36,784 nt of DNA from Entamoeba histolytica HM-1:IMSS (lineage: Eukaryota > Evosea > Mastigamoebida > Endamoebidae): assembly GCF_000208925.1 (NCBI RefSeq), contig NW_001914929.1, positions 5,333-42,116 of the forward strand. Reading direction: 5' to 3'. The notes under the pieces were generated by a model. The model searched no databases and had not been told where the DNA came from. It saw only the letters and a program-made list of their open reading frames with translations. The translations under genes were made by a program, and so were the position numbers. Each line of letters begins with the position of its first letter. Positions within the stretch are counted from its first letter, which is position 1. This document shows positions 9,283 through 19,513 of the stretch, one piece after another.

Positions 9283-9833
9283 GAAAAAGTAATTAATTAA
9301 GTATTAATAGATTTTTCATCTATTCTTCCTAGCTCAGGGGAGACTAATCCCATCCCTGAGCTGTTTAAAAAAAAGAGTAATCTCTTTGTTGAACATATTC
9401 TTTAGGTTTTTCTTGCAAAATGAGGAAAGCATTTCTTTGTTTTATTTCTCCTAATTAAGGGGTTTCAAACATCTTCTGCTTATTTCTTCTTTTTAAGCCT
9501 TTGTTTGTTTTCTGCCTTAATTTTCAGGAATTTCATTTTTCTTATTTTATGAATGGGAGAAGGAATCATTTTATTACTACTATATTACTTTGACTAATTT
9601 TCTTTTAGTCTTACTTTGACTAATCTTCTTTTAGTCATACCCACACTTCAGTAGATTCTTATATTACATCCATGTAATATTCTACTGTATTCTCTTGCTG
9701 CACCCTTTGCAGCATTCCCTAATACATTCCTAATTCAAAAGCACCGTCATAACCAGATAATAACTGGGAGAGTCGAAGAATGAATTTGTACTAGGGTTTA
9801 TGTGTGGTGTTTCAGACGTGCCACCTTCGATCT
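9283..9833 (+). mobile_element. Complete SINE (EhSINE1-like)
   Basis: This is a 551-bp non-coding element bounded by an exact 18-nt target-site duplication. It contains two tandem 26-bp units at 9587-9612 and 9613-9638 (ACTTTGACTAAT... with one or two differences), a known hallmark of Entamoeba SINE1. The 5' part includes a short hairpin: AGCTCAGGGG followed by CCCTGAGCT around 9331-9362. The 3' end reads GACGTGCCACCTTCGATCT. A second copy lies reversed at 410-998. Its 3' end does not resemble that of the LINE at 14,780-19,375, so another LINE family presumably moves it. It sits just upstream of the zinc-ribbon gene, in head-to-head orientation. Confidence 0.85.
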
Positions 9834-9851
9834 AAAAGAATATAAATATAA
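9834..9851 (+). repeat. 3' target-site duplication of the SINE
   Basis: Exact 18-nt copy of 9265-9282 immediately after the SINE 3' end. Confidence 0.85.
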
Positions 9852-10789
9852 AAAGAATAAAAGTAGAAAGTAGAGAATATAAAAATAAAGAAGATAAAGA
9901 GTAATAAATCACAAAGATGTAATAAAAGAAGAAAAGAAGAAATAAAAAGTGTATTTTTAATGTAAAAATTAGAAATATGAAATAAAAGTGTCTAATTTAA
10001 TGATGTAAAATAACTAATATTGTTTTATTGTTGAAAAATATTTTACTCTTTTTTATGTTATTATTTATATGTATAACTTCATCATGATGTTTATTATATA
10101 ATCAATCATAAGTGTTATGTTATTATAACATATAATAAGTGATAAAATATAAATGAATATATGATATGAATATATGATATAGAATATAAAATAAAAGAAT
10201 AATAAGAATAAATGATAAATAAAACGAGAAATGATAATAAATGATATAATAATAAAATCAAAGTATAAAAGATAAATTTAATATTAATATAAATCAAAAG
10301 AGAATAAATATAAATTGAAAGTAGATATAAATGATAATAATATAAAAATGATAATGATGAATAAACAAATACATCTAGATAGAAAAGAATAACAATAAGA
10401 AAATCTAAATAATATAAACACAAAAAACATAAAATAAGAATAATATAATAATATATAGATAATAAGAAGAATACAATGATATAAATAATATAAAAAGAAA
10501 TAAATATATAAAAATACGATAGATAAATAAAATATAAATAAAAGAATAAAAAGAATACAAATAAATATGAATAATCAAATCATTTATTCCATTAATATTT
10601 CATACAAAATAGAAATGAATATAAAATATAAACATAAATATTTATATATTCTGTATTTATCATACTTTTTATTTTTTTATTTTTATTTGTTAGGAGCAAA
10701 ATATAATAAAGTGGAAAAATCTAATGATGCAAATTATTTTGCATCTTTTTTCTTTTTTGTAAATTATTTAGATGCATTTTTTCTTTGCT
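9852..10789. other. Low-complexity AT-rich spacer
   Basis: I see no gene. The stretch 10,100-10,560 is purine/AT low-complexity DNA with short local repeats such as GAATATATGATAT twice near 10,152. The open frames in it are Phe/Tyr/Ile-rich artefacts of this composition. Around 10,560-10,790 the sequence becomes T-rich and runs into the 3' end of the AIG1 pseudogene. Confidence 0.6.
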
Positions 10790-11814
10790 AATTTTCGTTC
10801 CCTTACTATATTTCAATATTTTACTCTGTCTTCTTTTGAATATTATTCATTTTTACATTCATCCAACTTCTTTTCTTCTTCAAGTATTTTGAATAATCAA
10901 TTTTATACATATTACTTGATTATCTATTTTACATCATTAAATACTTTATCACATTTAGTATATAAATTAATTCTATTATATTATGAAATACTTTTCTTGA
11001 TTCATCATTTATTGGAATTGTATTATAAAATAATTTTGCCATTTTTTCCTTAAAATTTTTTTAACTCCTTCTTCTTGTTTAATTACATCTTTGATATCAA
11101 CATTTCATGAATGCTTTTTATTTCATCACTCTTAATTTCATTCTTTCTTTATTATTTTTAATATTCTTGATACTCAGTGATGAGATACTTTTACTCACTT
11201 AAAATGACATTCAATTTCTTTTTTCTGATATTCTATTACCTTTTCCTTATTTGAGTTTTGAATCAATAAAATACATTGAATATTGCTCTCTTCATGCTGT
11301 GTTATTTCTTAGAAATATTCATTTTTACTTTTTGATACTCTTTTCATGCTTACTTTGTTACTATATTCCCATTAACACATGAATATCATTCCATATATAT
11401 TACACAGTCATATTTCAAAATGTTTATGTTTAAAAATTCTTTATAATTACTTTTAATTATACCCTTTTAATTGTTGAAATTTGTATTAATTAATGTTGGA
11501 AATAATATCTATCTAATTGTATTTCTTGTTGTTCTTTAATAAAGTCTAACATTCTACATATCCATTTTGTATCTATTCTCGCAGAAACTTAAACTCCTGG
11601 AATGTCAATTATAAACACATCATTCCTATCAAAATCTCCAACCATGCTAATGGGTTGTTTGGTTTTTAAAGTAACTCTATCACCAATAACAAACTCATTT
11701 TCTTTAAAATAAAATTACTACTTGAATTCCTTCCAATAATAACCAAGTGGATTTTTTTACTTCTTCTTTATTCACGTCATTTCTTTTATCCTTATTATTA
11801 TTTTTAAATTTCAT
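10790..11814 (-). pseudogene. AIG1-family GTPase pseudogene
   Basis: Translated fragments in several minus-strand frames follow the order of an Entamoeba AIG1 GTPase. An ATG at 11,814 is followed by a damaged P-loop region near 11,735-11,700 (LVIIGRNSSSNFILK, where GxxxxGKS would be expected). Next come NEFVIGDRVTLKTKQPISMV and the switch II/G3-like DVFIIDIPGV near 11,610, then DTKWICRMLDFIKEQQEIQL near 11,560. A late LLIQNSNKEKVIEYQKK stretch lies near 11,250, and a lysine-rich coiled-coil tail runs down to about 10,790. Several stops and frameshifts make it non-functional. AIG1/GIMAP-type GTPases are a multicopy family in Entamoeba, so decayed copies are expected. The 3' end is approximate. 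Confidence 0.65.
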
Positions 11815-12611
11815 TTTATATAATATAATATTTACAAATTTATTCATACTGTATTTAAATAATGGTTATCTATTATTTCTACAATAATACATAATATTCA
11901 TATTCATTGAAATTAATTATATGAATTAATTGAATAGTTATAATTTTTTATAAACCTTTAATTGTAAAAACCATTATTATTTATTTTTAACTTAAAAGAA
12001 AGGAAATTAAAACGTTGCTTCTTTCTAATTTATATTAATTCAATTTTATTTAACTACGCTTAACATGAATAAACAATCATATTTTATTCCATTTCATTTT
12101 TAATAATCTCATTATCTTATTCTCATTTCTTATGAAGAATTTACTGAACAATTATAAATGAGAGAAATGAATCTTTTAATGAAACAAAAATGATATTAAT
12201 TTAAGTGTATAACAATATCACACTTAAATAACTCCCTATTTTAAACAATAAAATCTTATAGTCATCGTTAAAAATGATTCATTATAAAAGAAATAATTTC
12301 TTAATAAAATGTAGTTATGAAATAAACATTCATCTATCAAAACTCTGGAATTTATTCTAATTTATAATTTCATTACATTTAATAAAATAGTTTATAACAT
12401 TTATTACTTCCACAAAATTAAATTAAAATATTCAAACATTCATTTTAATAAATAAAATTTTTATAACTATGAAACATGATTAATTATGAAACGTTCTAAA
12501 AATATAAAATAATTTTAATGTTATAAAAAAAGAAGAATTGAAACAAAAAGATAATTTATTTTTAAATAAATCAACTTATTTTCAAAACCAACTCAAAGAA
12601 AACAAAAAAAA
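11815..12611. other. AT-rich intergenic region
   Basis: No gene, repeat or RNA gene was recognised in about 800 bases. This is the space between the divergent AIG1 pseudogene and the RhoGAP gene. I found no clear GAAC element before the ATG at 12,612; the sequence there is A-rich. Confidence 0.5.
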
Positions 12612-13640
12612 ATGATCTTAAATACAATAAAAAAGAGTTATAACAAAAAAACTCCAATTAATTCATTTTCTGATTTCCTTATTTTGATGCAACAATTTAC
12701 AAATGACATGTCAACAAAAGTAATAATTAAGTCATTAGTAGCTGAATATACAACAACACAATTTGACTATAGTAATCCAGTATATATTGATACACCTCAA
12801 TTAGCAGAGTATTATGTTATGATTTTAACAGAAAATGAATTAACATTAACAGATTGCCCCAAAAAAGCATTTCAAAGACGTTCAGAATTTGACTTTAAAG
12901 ATATTATAGTATTAAAAATTGTTAATTTAAAAATAATTCCCTCAAAAACAATAGACGATTATAAATTACTTAAAATAGTTGAAACTAAACCTACTTGTCG
13001 AAGAACATTTAAAATTATATTTAAAAATAAAGAGGAGTGTAGAACTTGGAATCAATTATTAAATGAAGTTATTAACTCAAATATTAAATTACAAGTATTT
13101 GGAATACCATTAATTGATTACCATCAAAGAACAAATAAATTATACCCAATAATATTAGATGAAATATGTGAAATAATGAGAAATACTAATGAATGTTTTA
13201 CTCAAACAGTTTCTCAAAATGAAATATTAATGACTTTAAACCTTATTAATAAAGGAATTAAAGTACAAAAATGGAATTATACATTAGCTACTGAAGTATT
13301 AAAATTATACCTTCGATCATTACCATTTCCACTTCTTCATCCATCAAAAGAATATCTTGGGAGTGTTAATGTTGATGGTATTTTATCTAAAAATGATTTA
13401 TCATTATTAATTCATACAAAAACAGAAGAAAATATTGCAGTTCAAAAACTATTATTTACAACGTTTCATTTTATTGCAAATAATCAAGTAATAAAAACAC
13501 CAAGGTCTATAGCTGAAAAAATGACACCTTGTTTAGCTTGGGATAGCCACGACTCATTAGATAAAAGAATGTATGACATCGTAGAATTTCTTATTTCTAA
13601 TGCTACTGAAATTTATAAAGATGATAAAAAAGAAGAATAA
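12612..13640 (+). CDS. RhoGAP-domain protein with PH-like region, arginine finger apparently missing
   Basis: The protein is a 342-aa single exon. Residues about 36-157 look like a PH domain, ending in the usual Trp-containing helix (EECRTWNQLLNEVI). Residues about 162-335 match RhoGAP domains: VFGIPLID at the start, ATEVLKLYLRSLPFPLL for the conserved LLKxYLRxLPxPL segment, and RSIAEKMTPCLAW for the NLAxxxxPxL segment. RhoGAPs accelerate GTP hydrolysis on Rho/Rac GTPases through an Arg in a GxFR motif. Here the aligned stretch reads NECFTQTVSQ, with no Arg, so catalysis may be lost and the protein may only bind Rac/Rho. It would act at membranes or in the cytosol. The gene faces the syntaxin gene tail to tail, with 45 bp between stop codons. 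Confidence 0.82.
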   Translation: MILNTIKKSYNKKTPINSFSDFLILMQQFTNDMSTKVIIKSLVAEYTTTQFDYSNPVYIDTPQLAEYYVMILTENELTLTDCPKKAFQRRSEFDFKDIIVLKIVNLKIIPSKTIDDYKLLKIVETKPTCRRTFKIIFKNKEECRTWNQLLNEVINSNIKLQVFGIPLIDYHQRTNKLYPIILDEICEIMRNTNECFTQTVSQNEILMTLNLINKGIKVQKWNYTLATEVLKLYLRSLPFPLLHPSKEYLGSVNVDGILSKNDLSLLIHTKTEENIAVQKLLFTTFHFIANNQVIKTPRSIAEKMTPCLAWDSHDSLDKRMYDIVEFLISNATEIYKDDKKEE

Positions 13641-13685
13641 TTATCAAAAATAACAACTTTTAGAACAAATAATTGAATTATTTCA

Positions 13686-14654
13686 TTAAAGAGCAACTTT
13701 AAGAACAAGAACAATAATTGCTCCTAAAATTAATATTAATAAAATCAATACAATGATTTTAACTCGAGTAGCTTTTTGATATGTTTCTGCTTGTTTAATT
13801 TCTTCAACAGCTTTTGATACTTGATGTTCTGTATGGTCAATATTATAATCAATACGATCAATAATTGTTCCTTGTTCATGAATTAACATATTTAATTGTT
13901 GTGTCATTTCTGCTAATTCTTGAACCGTTTTAGCTATTTTTTTTATTTCTGCAACTCGTTGATCTACCATTTCTTCTGACTCACTTAACATATTTAATTG
14001 TTTTTCATCAAATCCAAATGAATATACACCTTCTTCTCCTTCAGTAGTAAAACAATCGTCAAATTTTTTTGTTCTTTGTTTTAATTTGAGTAAATAACTT
14101 TTATTTTGACTTTTAAATTGTTCAGCAACTTTGTTAACTTCTTCTGCTAAGTTTGTTTGAACATTTTGAATTAATGTTGGATTATCTTCTTCTTTAAATC
14201 TATTAAATTTAATTACTTCATTTTGTAATTGTTTTAAATTCTATATCATTATTATTTCTTATTTCTTTTTCTCTTTTGAATGACAAATTTATTATTCATT
14301 AACAAACCAATTTGATTTCATTTGTTTTCATATCAACTTCTTTACCAATACTTTCATAATCATCTAAATCAATAGACAAATATTTCTTCTGTAATCTTGA
14401 TAAGTCATCGACTATAATAATAAGTATCTAACTATCACAATTTAAAATGTTTCATTTAATAAGTCAAATATCAAACTTTTATAAACAATGTCTTTACTTT
14501 TGTTTTTAATTTCATCAGCAGTTTGTGCCCATGTAAGAGGTTCAGAAATGGTAACTGTTTGAACAGAATTTTCAACAATAGTCCCACCTAAGAAGTTACT
14601 TCTTTGGTCATAAAATTCTGTAGTCCAATCTTTAGTAAATCCTAATATGCTCAT
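13686..14654 (-). CDS. Syntaxin-16/Tlg2-like Qa-SNARE, three exons
   Basis: The exons are 14,477-14,654, 14,308-14,411 and 13,686-14,240. Introns of 65 nt (14,412-14,476, donor GTTTGA) and 67 nt (14,241-14,307, donor GTTTGT) both end in TAG. The spliced frame is 278 aa. The N-terminal region contains IDDLSRLQKKYL across the first junction. The central part has NRFKEEDNPTLIQNVQTNLA. The SNARE motif spans about 185-245 with the zero-layer Gln near residue 217 in HEQGTIIDRIDYNI, close to the syntaxin-16 sequence. A single C-terminal anchor lies at about 255-274. Syntaxin-16/Tlg2 is the t-SNARE for endosome-to-trans-Golgi fusion. A GAACTT element at 14,683-14,688 supports the start. The LINE insertion site is about 100 bp upstream of the ATG. 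Confidence 0.88.
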
Positions 14655-14682
14655 TCTTTTATTTTTTGTGATTGTAATAATT

Positions 14683-14688
14683 AAGTTC
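14683..14688 (-). promoter_or_regulatory. GAAC element of the syntaxin gene
   Basis: GAACTT on the minus strand, 29-34 nt upstream of the syntaxin ATG at 14,654, in the position expected for the Entamoeba GAAC core-promoter element. Confidence 0.5.
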
Positions 14689-14756
14689 TTTTTTTGTTTT
14701 TGTTTTTTCTTTTTCTAAAATATTATTTTTTGTTTTTCATGTTATTTTTCTTTATT

Positions 14757-14779
14757 ATTTTTTTTATAAAAATAGACTT
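14757..14779 (+). repeat. 5' target-site duplication of LINE B
   Basis: A 23-nt sequence ending in ATAAAAATAGACTT matches 19,376-19,398 at 22 of 23 positions (one T/A difference). It marks the left edge of LINE B. Confidence 0.8.
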
Positions 14780-14923
14780 AAAAAAATAGATGCATTACAG
14801 AAGACACCATAAAAAAATATATAAAAAACAAATAACCAAAAAAGAAGAAATTCACATCAACCAAAGAATATAAATGACAGAAGAATGAGTGAAAATAGGT
14901 ATTATCTGTATAGATAGAGATAC

Positions 14924-15307
14924 ATGAATAATCACACTAACCATTACAATAATAATTATAACAATAACTATCACAACATAGATGATACAAATCATTTTAC
15001 TCATCAATTCATTCATAACCATCATAAACACTTTAATAATAACTTCAATAGAAATAAACAATACCATCATAATAGAAATAAATACCACAATAACACACAA
15101 AGAAGGTATAAACAATATCAAAATAAGAAACAAAATAGAAATCAAAGAAAAGAAATGATTGAAATACAAAACCAAGAATATTGGAAAAGACGCATTGAAG
15201 AAGAAATTAAAATACTTATACCACAAGAAGTAGAAGAAATTAAAAATACCAAGACTAAAGAATATACATCACCAACAATATGGAGGAGATGGTATTTTCT
15301 TGCATGA
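14924..15307 (+). pseudogene. LINE B N-terminal Asn/His-rich ORF fragment
   Basis: A 127-codon open stretch begins with a Asn/His/Tyr-rich low-complexity run and turns basic (RRYKQYQNKKQNRN), ending with EEIKILIPQEVEEIKNTKTK. The RRYKQY block recurs in LINE A near 2260, so it is a conserved part of this LINE family. It is probably the first part of a nucleic-acid-binding ORF1. Frame breaks separate it from the next ORF. Confidence 0.5.
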
Positions 15308-15606
15308 GAAAAAACCAAAACAAATAGAAAAGCAGAAATTAATAATATTGAGTATTGAAGAAGAAGACAATAATCAATACAACCCAATTGAGATTAAAGA
15401 CAATAAAACATAAAATAACTATGTAATGAGTGTTGAAAATAAAAATAAAGAAAAATATTGAAGAAGAGGAAGAAGAAAACAGTAAAAAGAAAAAAAGAGT
15501 AGAAGAAATAGAAAAGAAAGTAGAGGAGGATATGAAAGAGAAAGAAGAAATGAAAAAGGAAATACAAATAAAAGAATAAACCATTAATAAACTAACAAAA
15601 GATATT

Positions 15607-16884
15607 ATGGCATTAAAGAAGAAGCATGAGAAGGAGATAAGCACAAAAAACCACGAGTGCGATAAAAAAATATTCAAATTCCATGCTGAGTCTGAGAGGA
15701 AAATGTTTGAAATAAATAATTTAACACAACAATTACTCTTCCTGAAAGATAAATTATCTAAATTAGAAAATAAAAACACACAGGAAGAAAAGAAGAAATA
15801 TGAGGTAACTTACAATATAACAGACTCATCTGAAACACAAATAGTAAATGACCTCTCCCCCAATGTGGTAGTAGCTGATGAAATATCATCAAGTGAATAT
15901 GATCTTCCAAAAAAAAGAAAGTTAATGCAGAAATCCATTGAAGAAATGGATATTCAGCATAAGAAGATCATCACATTAGAATTAGATAATCAAAAAACAA
16001 TTGAAGCAAACAGAGAAGAAGAAATTTTAACACTTTATAAATGTTTTGCTTTAAAAATGTTTGAAAGAAAATTAAGAGGTCAACTTAAAGAAGAAATAAT
16101 AGAAAGATTAATATATGAAATTGAAATTAAAATAAATGATATTAATGAATATAAAGAAATATTAAAGAAGACATTTAAAATAAAGAATGAAAATAAAAGA
16201 GAAATAAATAGAATAATGGAAGAAGAAATAATAAAACACCAATGGAAAGATAATGAATTAAAAGAAATAATATCAAAAGTGAACAAGAAAGAAGAAATAG
16301 AAGAAGAGGAGGTAATGAAAATATTTAAAGAAGAAGAAATGAAAGAGCAAGAAGATGTCCAATTTATTAACTATTATTACAATAAGAAGAAAATACATCA
16401 AATAATTAATATTATTAATAAAAATGAAATATTAATCAATACATTAGATGATTATTATCACTATATTAAATCTGTATCTTCCACTATTAACATCATTAAT
16501 AAAAATAAACAAGAAAGAAGTGGAAAGAGAAGTATAGAAAGAATATTACAATCAAAAATATGTAGATTGAGAGATTTACTTCATAATAAACAATATATGA
16601 AATTAAAAAGAATATTACATATTAAGAAAAATGATATATATCATATTAAAATAAAAACAATTGAACAAATAAACTATTATAAATACATCCGAAAGATGAA
16701 AATAATAGAAATAGAAGCAAGAAAGAATAATTGGAAAAGAATAAAATTGAATTATAAAATGATGAAATATGGAAAAAGGCAACATCTAAATAAATCTAAA
16801 GAAGATGAATATCCAGATAATATCTCCACTATTAATTTCTGGAAAGGAATCTATGAAACTAACACTAATATAGATTTTATCTAA
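15607..16884 (+). CDS. LINE B coiled-coil ORF, 425 codons
   Basis: This is the longest surviving open frame of LINE B. Residues 1-75 are a coiled coil. Residues about 80-105 are acidic and Ser-rich. The remainder is Lys/Glu/Ile-rich helix, for example IERLIYEIEIKINDINEYKE. The end, NISTINFWKGIYETN, resembles the FWxxIYE segment that precedes the RT domain in R2-type LINEs, so the ORF probably spans the end of ORF1 and the N-terminal part of the RT protein. It ends in TAA at 16,884; the RT frame resumes at once in another frame (LYEILIVDKINDRMF), which points to a frameshift rather than a natural stop. It could still be transcribed. Confidence 0.6.
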   Translation: MALKKKHEKEISTKNHECDKKIFKFHAESERKMFEINNLTQQLLFLKDKLSKLENKNTQEEKKKYEVTYNITDSSETQIVNDLSPNVVVADEISSSEYDLPKKRKLMQKSIEEMDIQHKKIITLELDNQKTIEANREEEILTLYKCFALKMFERKLRGQLKEEIIERLIYEIEIKINDINEYKEILKKTFKIKNENKREINRIMEEEIIKHQWKDNELKEIISKVNKKEEIEEEEVMKIFKEEEMKEQEDVQFINYYYNKKKIHQIINIINKNEILINTLDDYYHYIKSVSSTINIINKNKQERSGKRSIERILQSKICRLRDLLHNKQYMKLKRILHIKKNDIYHIKIKTIEQINYYKYIRKMKIIEIEARKNNWKRIKLNYKMMKYGKRQHLNKSKEDEYPDNISTINFWKGIYETNTNIDFI

Positions 16885-16886
16885 AT

Positions 16887-19172
16887 ATTAATTTATATGA
16901 AATATTAATTGTAGATAAAATTAATGATAGAATGTTCATAATTACTCATGATGAATTAGACTGTGCTATTAAATTTATTGCTAACTGGAAGGCACCGGGA
17001 GTTGATAAAATACAAGGATTTTGGATTAAATATTTAGAACAACCAATGAAATATTTAATAAAATTATTTAATGAATGGTTAAACAATCCTAATGAAATAC
17101 CTCTTCATTTTATTCAATGAAGAACAATATTAATATATAAGAAATGAGATAAATTAGACAAACAAAATTACAGACAAATAATTTGTTTAAATTGTCTGTT
17201 AAAAGTATATACATCAATATTAAAAATGAAAATAGAAAATCAATTGATGTTAAATCCAATTGAAAAACAACTCTCATTAAATCAAATTGGATGTAAGAAA
17301 TATACATATGCATCAAAAGAAGGATTATTATACAACACTATAACCATTCAATTATTAATAAAGGCTAAATTGAAGTTGGTAGAAACATATTATGACGTCT
17401 CCAAAGCATATGATAGTATTAATCATCAATGGATTAAACATTGTTTAATTTATTTCAATATCCCACTAGCAGTAATTAATAATATATTATATTTTAAATA
17501 ATACATATCTTAATTTAATTATAATCAAGAAAGTGTGGGTATGATTAATGTAGAAATATGAATAATACAAGGTGATAGTTTATCTCCACTCTTATTTGTA
17601 TTATCTATTGACATATTATCTAAACAATTAGATAAACAAATAAGCAAATTAAATATTAAAATGAATGGAGAAGAAAAACAAATCCAGTTAAACCACATAT
17701 TGTATATGAATGATTTAAAGATAATGAATAATAGCCTCGATGAAATGGAAAAATCACACAAATTAACTAAAGAAATATTTAATGAAATATGATTAAAAAT
17801 TAATGTAGAAAAGAGTGGGATAATGACTAATATTAATAGTCAAATAAATGGAGAATTAGCTGAACTACCAAGAGTAACTATTGACAATCATTATAAATAT
17901 CTTTGTATTGAAATATGAGATAAAGTAAATATTAATAAATATTGTACAAGAATATTAAATGATGTGTCTTCTATTTTATCATCATTAAACACTATGAAAT
18001 ACAGCAGCCTCAATACAATAAGAAAGATTAATAATGATATAAACTCCAAATTAAGATATGGATTTTGTATTGTCAAATATAAACTAGAAGAGTTGGAGAA
18101 GATAGATAAACAAATAAGAAAATCATTAATACACCTCCAATTATACAGTAGAAATATTCCCAAAAGTAGATTATATGTTAAAATAAATGAAATGGGATTA
18201 GGATTAATGTCAGCAAGAGATGAATGTGCTAAAGAATTATTAAGAATATACTTAAAATATAAGTGGAGATCAAACACAGGAATAGGAGAAATGATAGAGG
18301 CAATAAAAGAAAATTCAAATTGAATAATTAAAAGAATGAAGAAAGCATTTGGTAAGAAGATTAATTTTAATGAATTAATGAATGTAATAGAATTAAATGA
18401 AAGAAAACATGATGTAAAGGAAATATTTGAATGGGTAAATAATGAATTGAATGAAAGATATTTAAAAGAATGGAAAGAAAAGAAATGTGGTGAATATATA
18501 AGATGTGCAAATGGCACTTTCAATGATAAGAAATTAACAGTAGCCACTTGGAGGTCATTAAACATAAAAAGAAATGCATTCCTCCAAATAGTAAAAATGC
18601 AAGAAGGAGTAAGTATGACAGGAAATATTAAATCCAAAATACTCCAAAATGATGCTTTAAAATATTGTAAACATTGTCATAACACAATTGCATCTATTAG
18701 TCATATATTGTTAGGATGTCCTGTAATGAAAAAGAATCAAATATCAAAACATGATTATGTATGTAAACAAATATTTAAACACTTATTATTTACACATTTT
18801 AATGAATTTGATGCTATCGACTTTAATAATCCTCCTAAATGTATTAATAATGATAAAATGGTCATAACTTACAATAAAGATTTATTGGTTAATGACAATT
18901 AATTCAATGCTAGAAGACATAATATATAATATCAAAATATGAAAGAAAAGAAATGATATATTATAGATGTTGTTATATGTCAAGATATGAATATAAAATT
19001 CAATTATATTCATAAAATAAATAAATACAAAGAATTACAAGAGAAATTAAGAAACAATAGAGAAATAATATATGTAGAAATAATACCTGTAATATTATCT
19101 ATAAATGGATTAATTCACAAAGAATCAGCAAGAAGATTAAAAACACTAAAATTACAATTACACTTCCCCTAA
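16887..19172 (+). pseudogene. LINE B reverse transcriptase-endonuclease, interrupted
   Basis: Conserved blocks appear in order. RT fingers: WKAPGVDKIQGFWIKYL (16,987-17,035), then RTILIYKK. RT motif A: YYDVSKAYDSINHQWI (about 17,388-17,435). Motif B: IIQGDSLSPLLF. The catalytic box appears as LYMNDLKI where (F/Y)xDD is expected, so the first Asp is Asn. Next come GL-KINVEKSG (with a stop at the dash), a zinc knuckle CKHCHNTIASISHILLGC (18,670-18,720), and endonuclease remnants IIDVVICQDMN and SINGLIHKESARRL (18,957-19,140). Stops lie at 17,118, 17,145, 17,502, 17,559, 17,790, 17,915, 18,321 and 18,900, among others. The endonuclease would cut target DNA and the RT would copy the RNA in place; this copy can do neither. 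Confidence 0.85.
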
Positions 19173-19375
19173 ATCCTACGAACAATAATAATAAAAAATA
19201 TGAAAGACTTAATGTTTTACACATTCAATTCTGGCATCACATTAGAAGAAGAACAATCTAATGCGAGCATGTAAGAAATGAACTCTATTACACCAATAGA
19301 GCATAATGAAGAAACTGAAATAAACACTTCTCAATAACCATAAAATCAAATTATGGATATATCTATTAATTGACT

Positions 19376-19398
19376 ATTTTTTATATAAAAATAGACTT
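19376..19398 (+). repeat. 3' target-site duplication of LINE B
   Basis: This 23-nt sequence matches 14,757-14,779 with one difference and marks the right edge of LINE B. Confidence 0.8.
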
Positions 19399-19513
19399 TT
19401 CGCTTTTTTTTGAAAGACAAACTAACTTTGACGTTAAAAAGTTTGTTTCTCAAGAAAAACATTCAAACAAAAACGAAAAGAGTGAAACAAAGAAAAATAA
19501 AAAGTTTAATAAT

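Larger units (their letters stand above)
14780..19375 (+). mobile_element. R2-clade LINE with defined ends (LINE B)
   Basis: This element of about 4.6 kb is bounded by a near-perfect 23-nt target-site duplication, so its ends are known. In order it holds a Asn/His-rich N-terminal region, a long coiled-coil ORF, a reverse transcriptase, a CCHC zinc knuckle and a restriction-like endonuclease. The length and layout match Entamoeba LINEs of the R2/R4 clade. Several nonsense codons and at least one frameshift (near 16,880) make it inactive, but it is far less decayed than LINE A. Its 3' end is unlike that of the SINE at 9283. It has landed in the gap between the syntaxin promoter and the 3' end of the gene at 19,514 without cutting either coding region. 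Confidence 0.88.

Noticed and set aside
10115..11053. Tyr/Phe/Ile-rich frames on both strands
   Set aside because: Low-complexity AT DNA and the complement of the AIG1 coiled-coil tail; no motifs.
17118..18323. TGA read as a sense codon in LINE B
   Set aside because: Tempting because many stops are TGA at expected Gly positions, but the intact genes here end in TGA (for example NOG2, CRM1 and FHA), so TGA is a stop.
17891..18637. 248-codon minus-strand frame
   Set aside because: It lies antisense to the LINE B RT/endonuclease region, whose motifs are clear on the plus strand.
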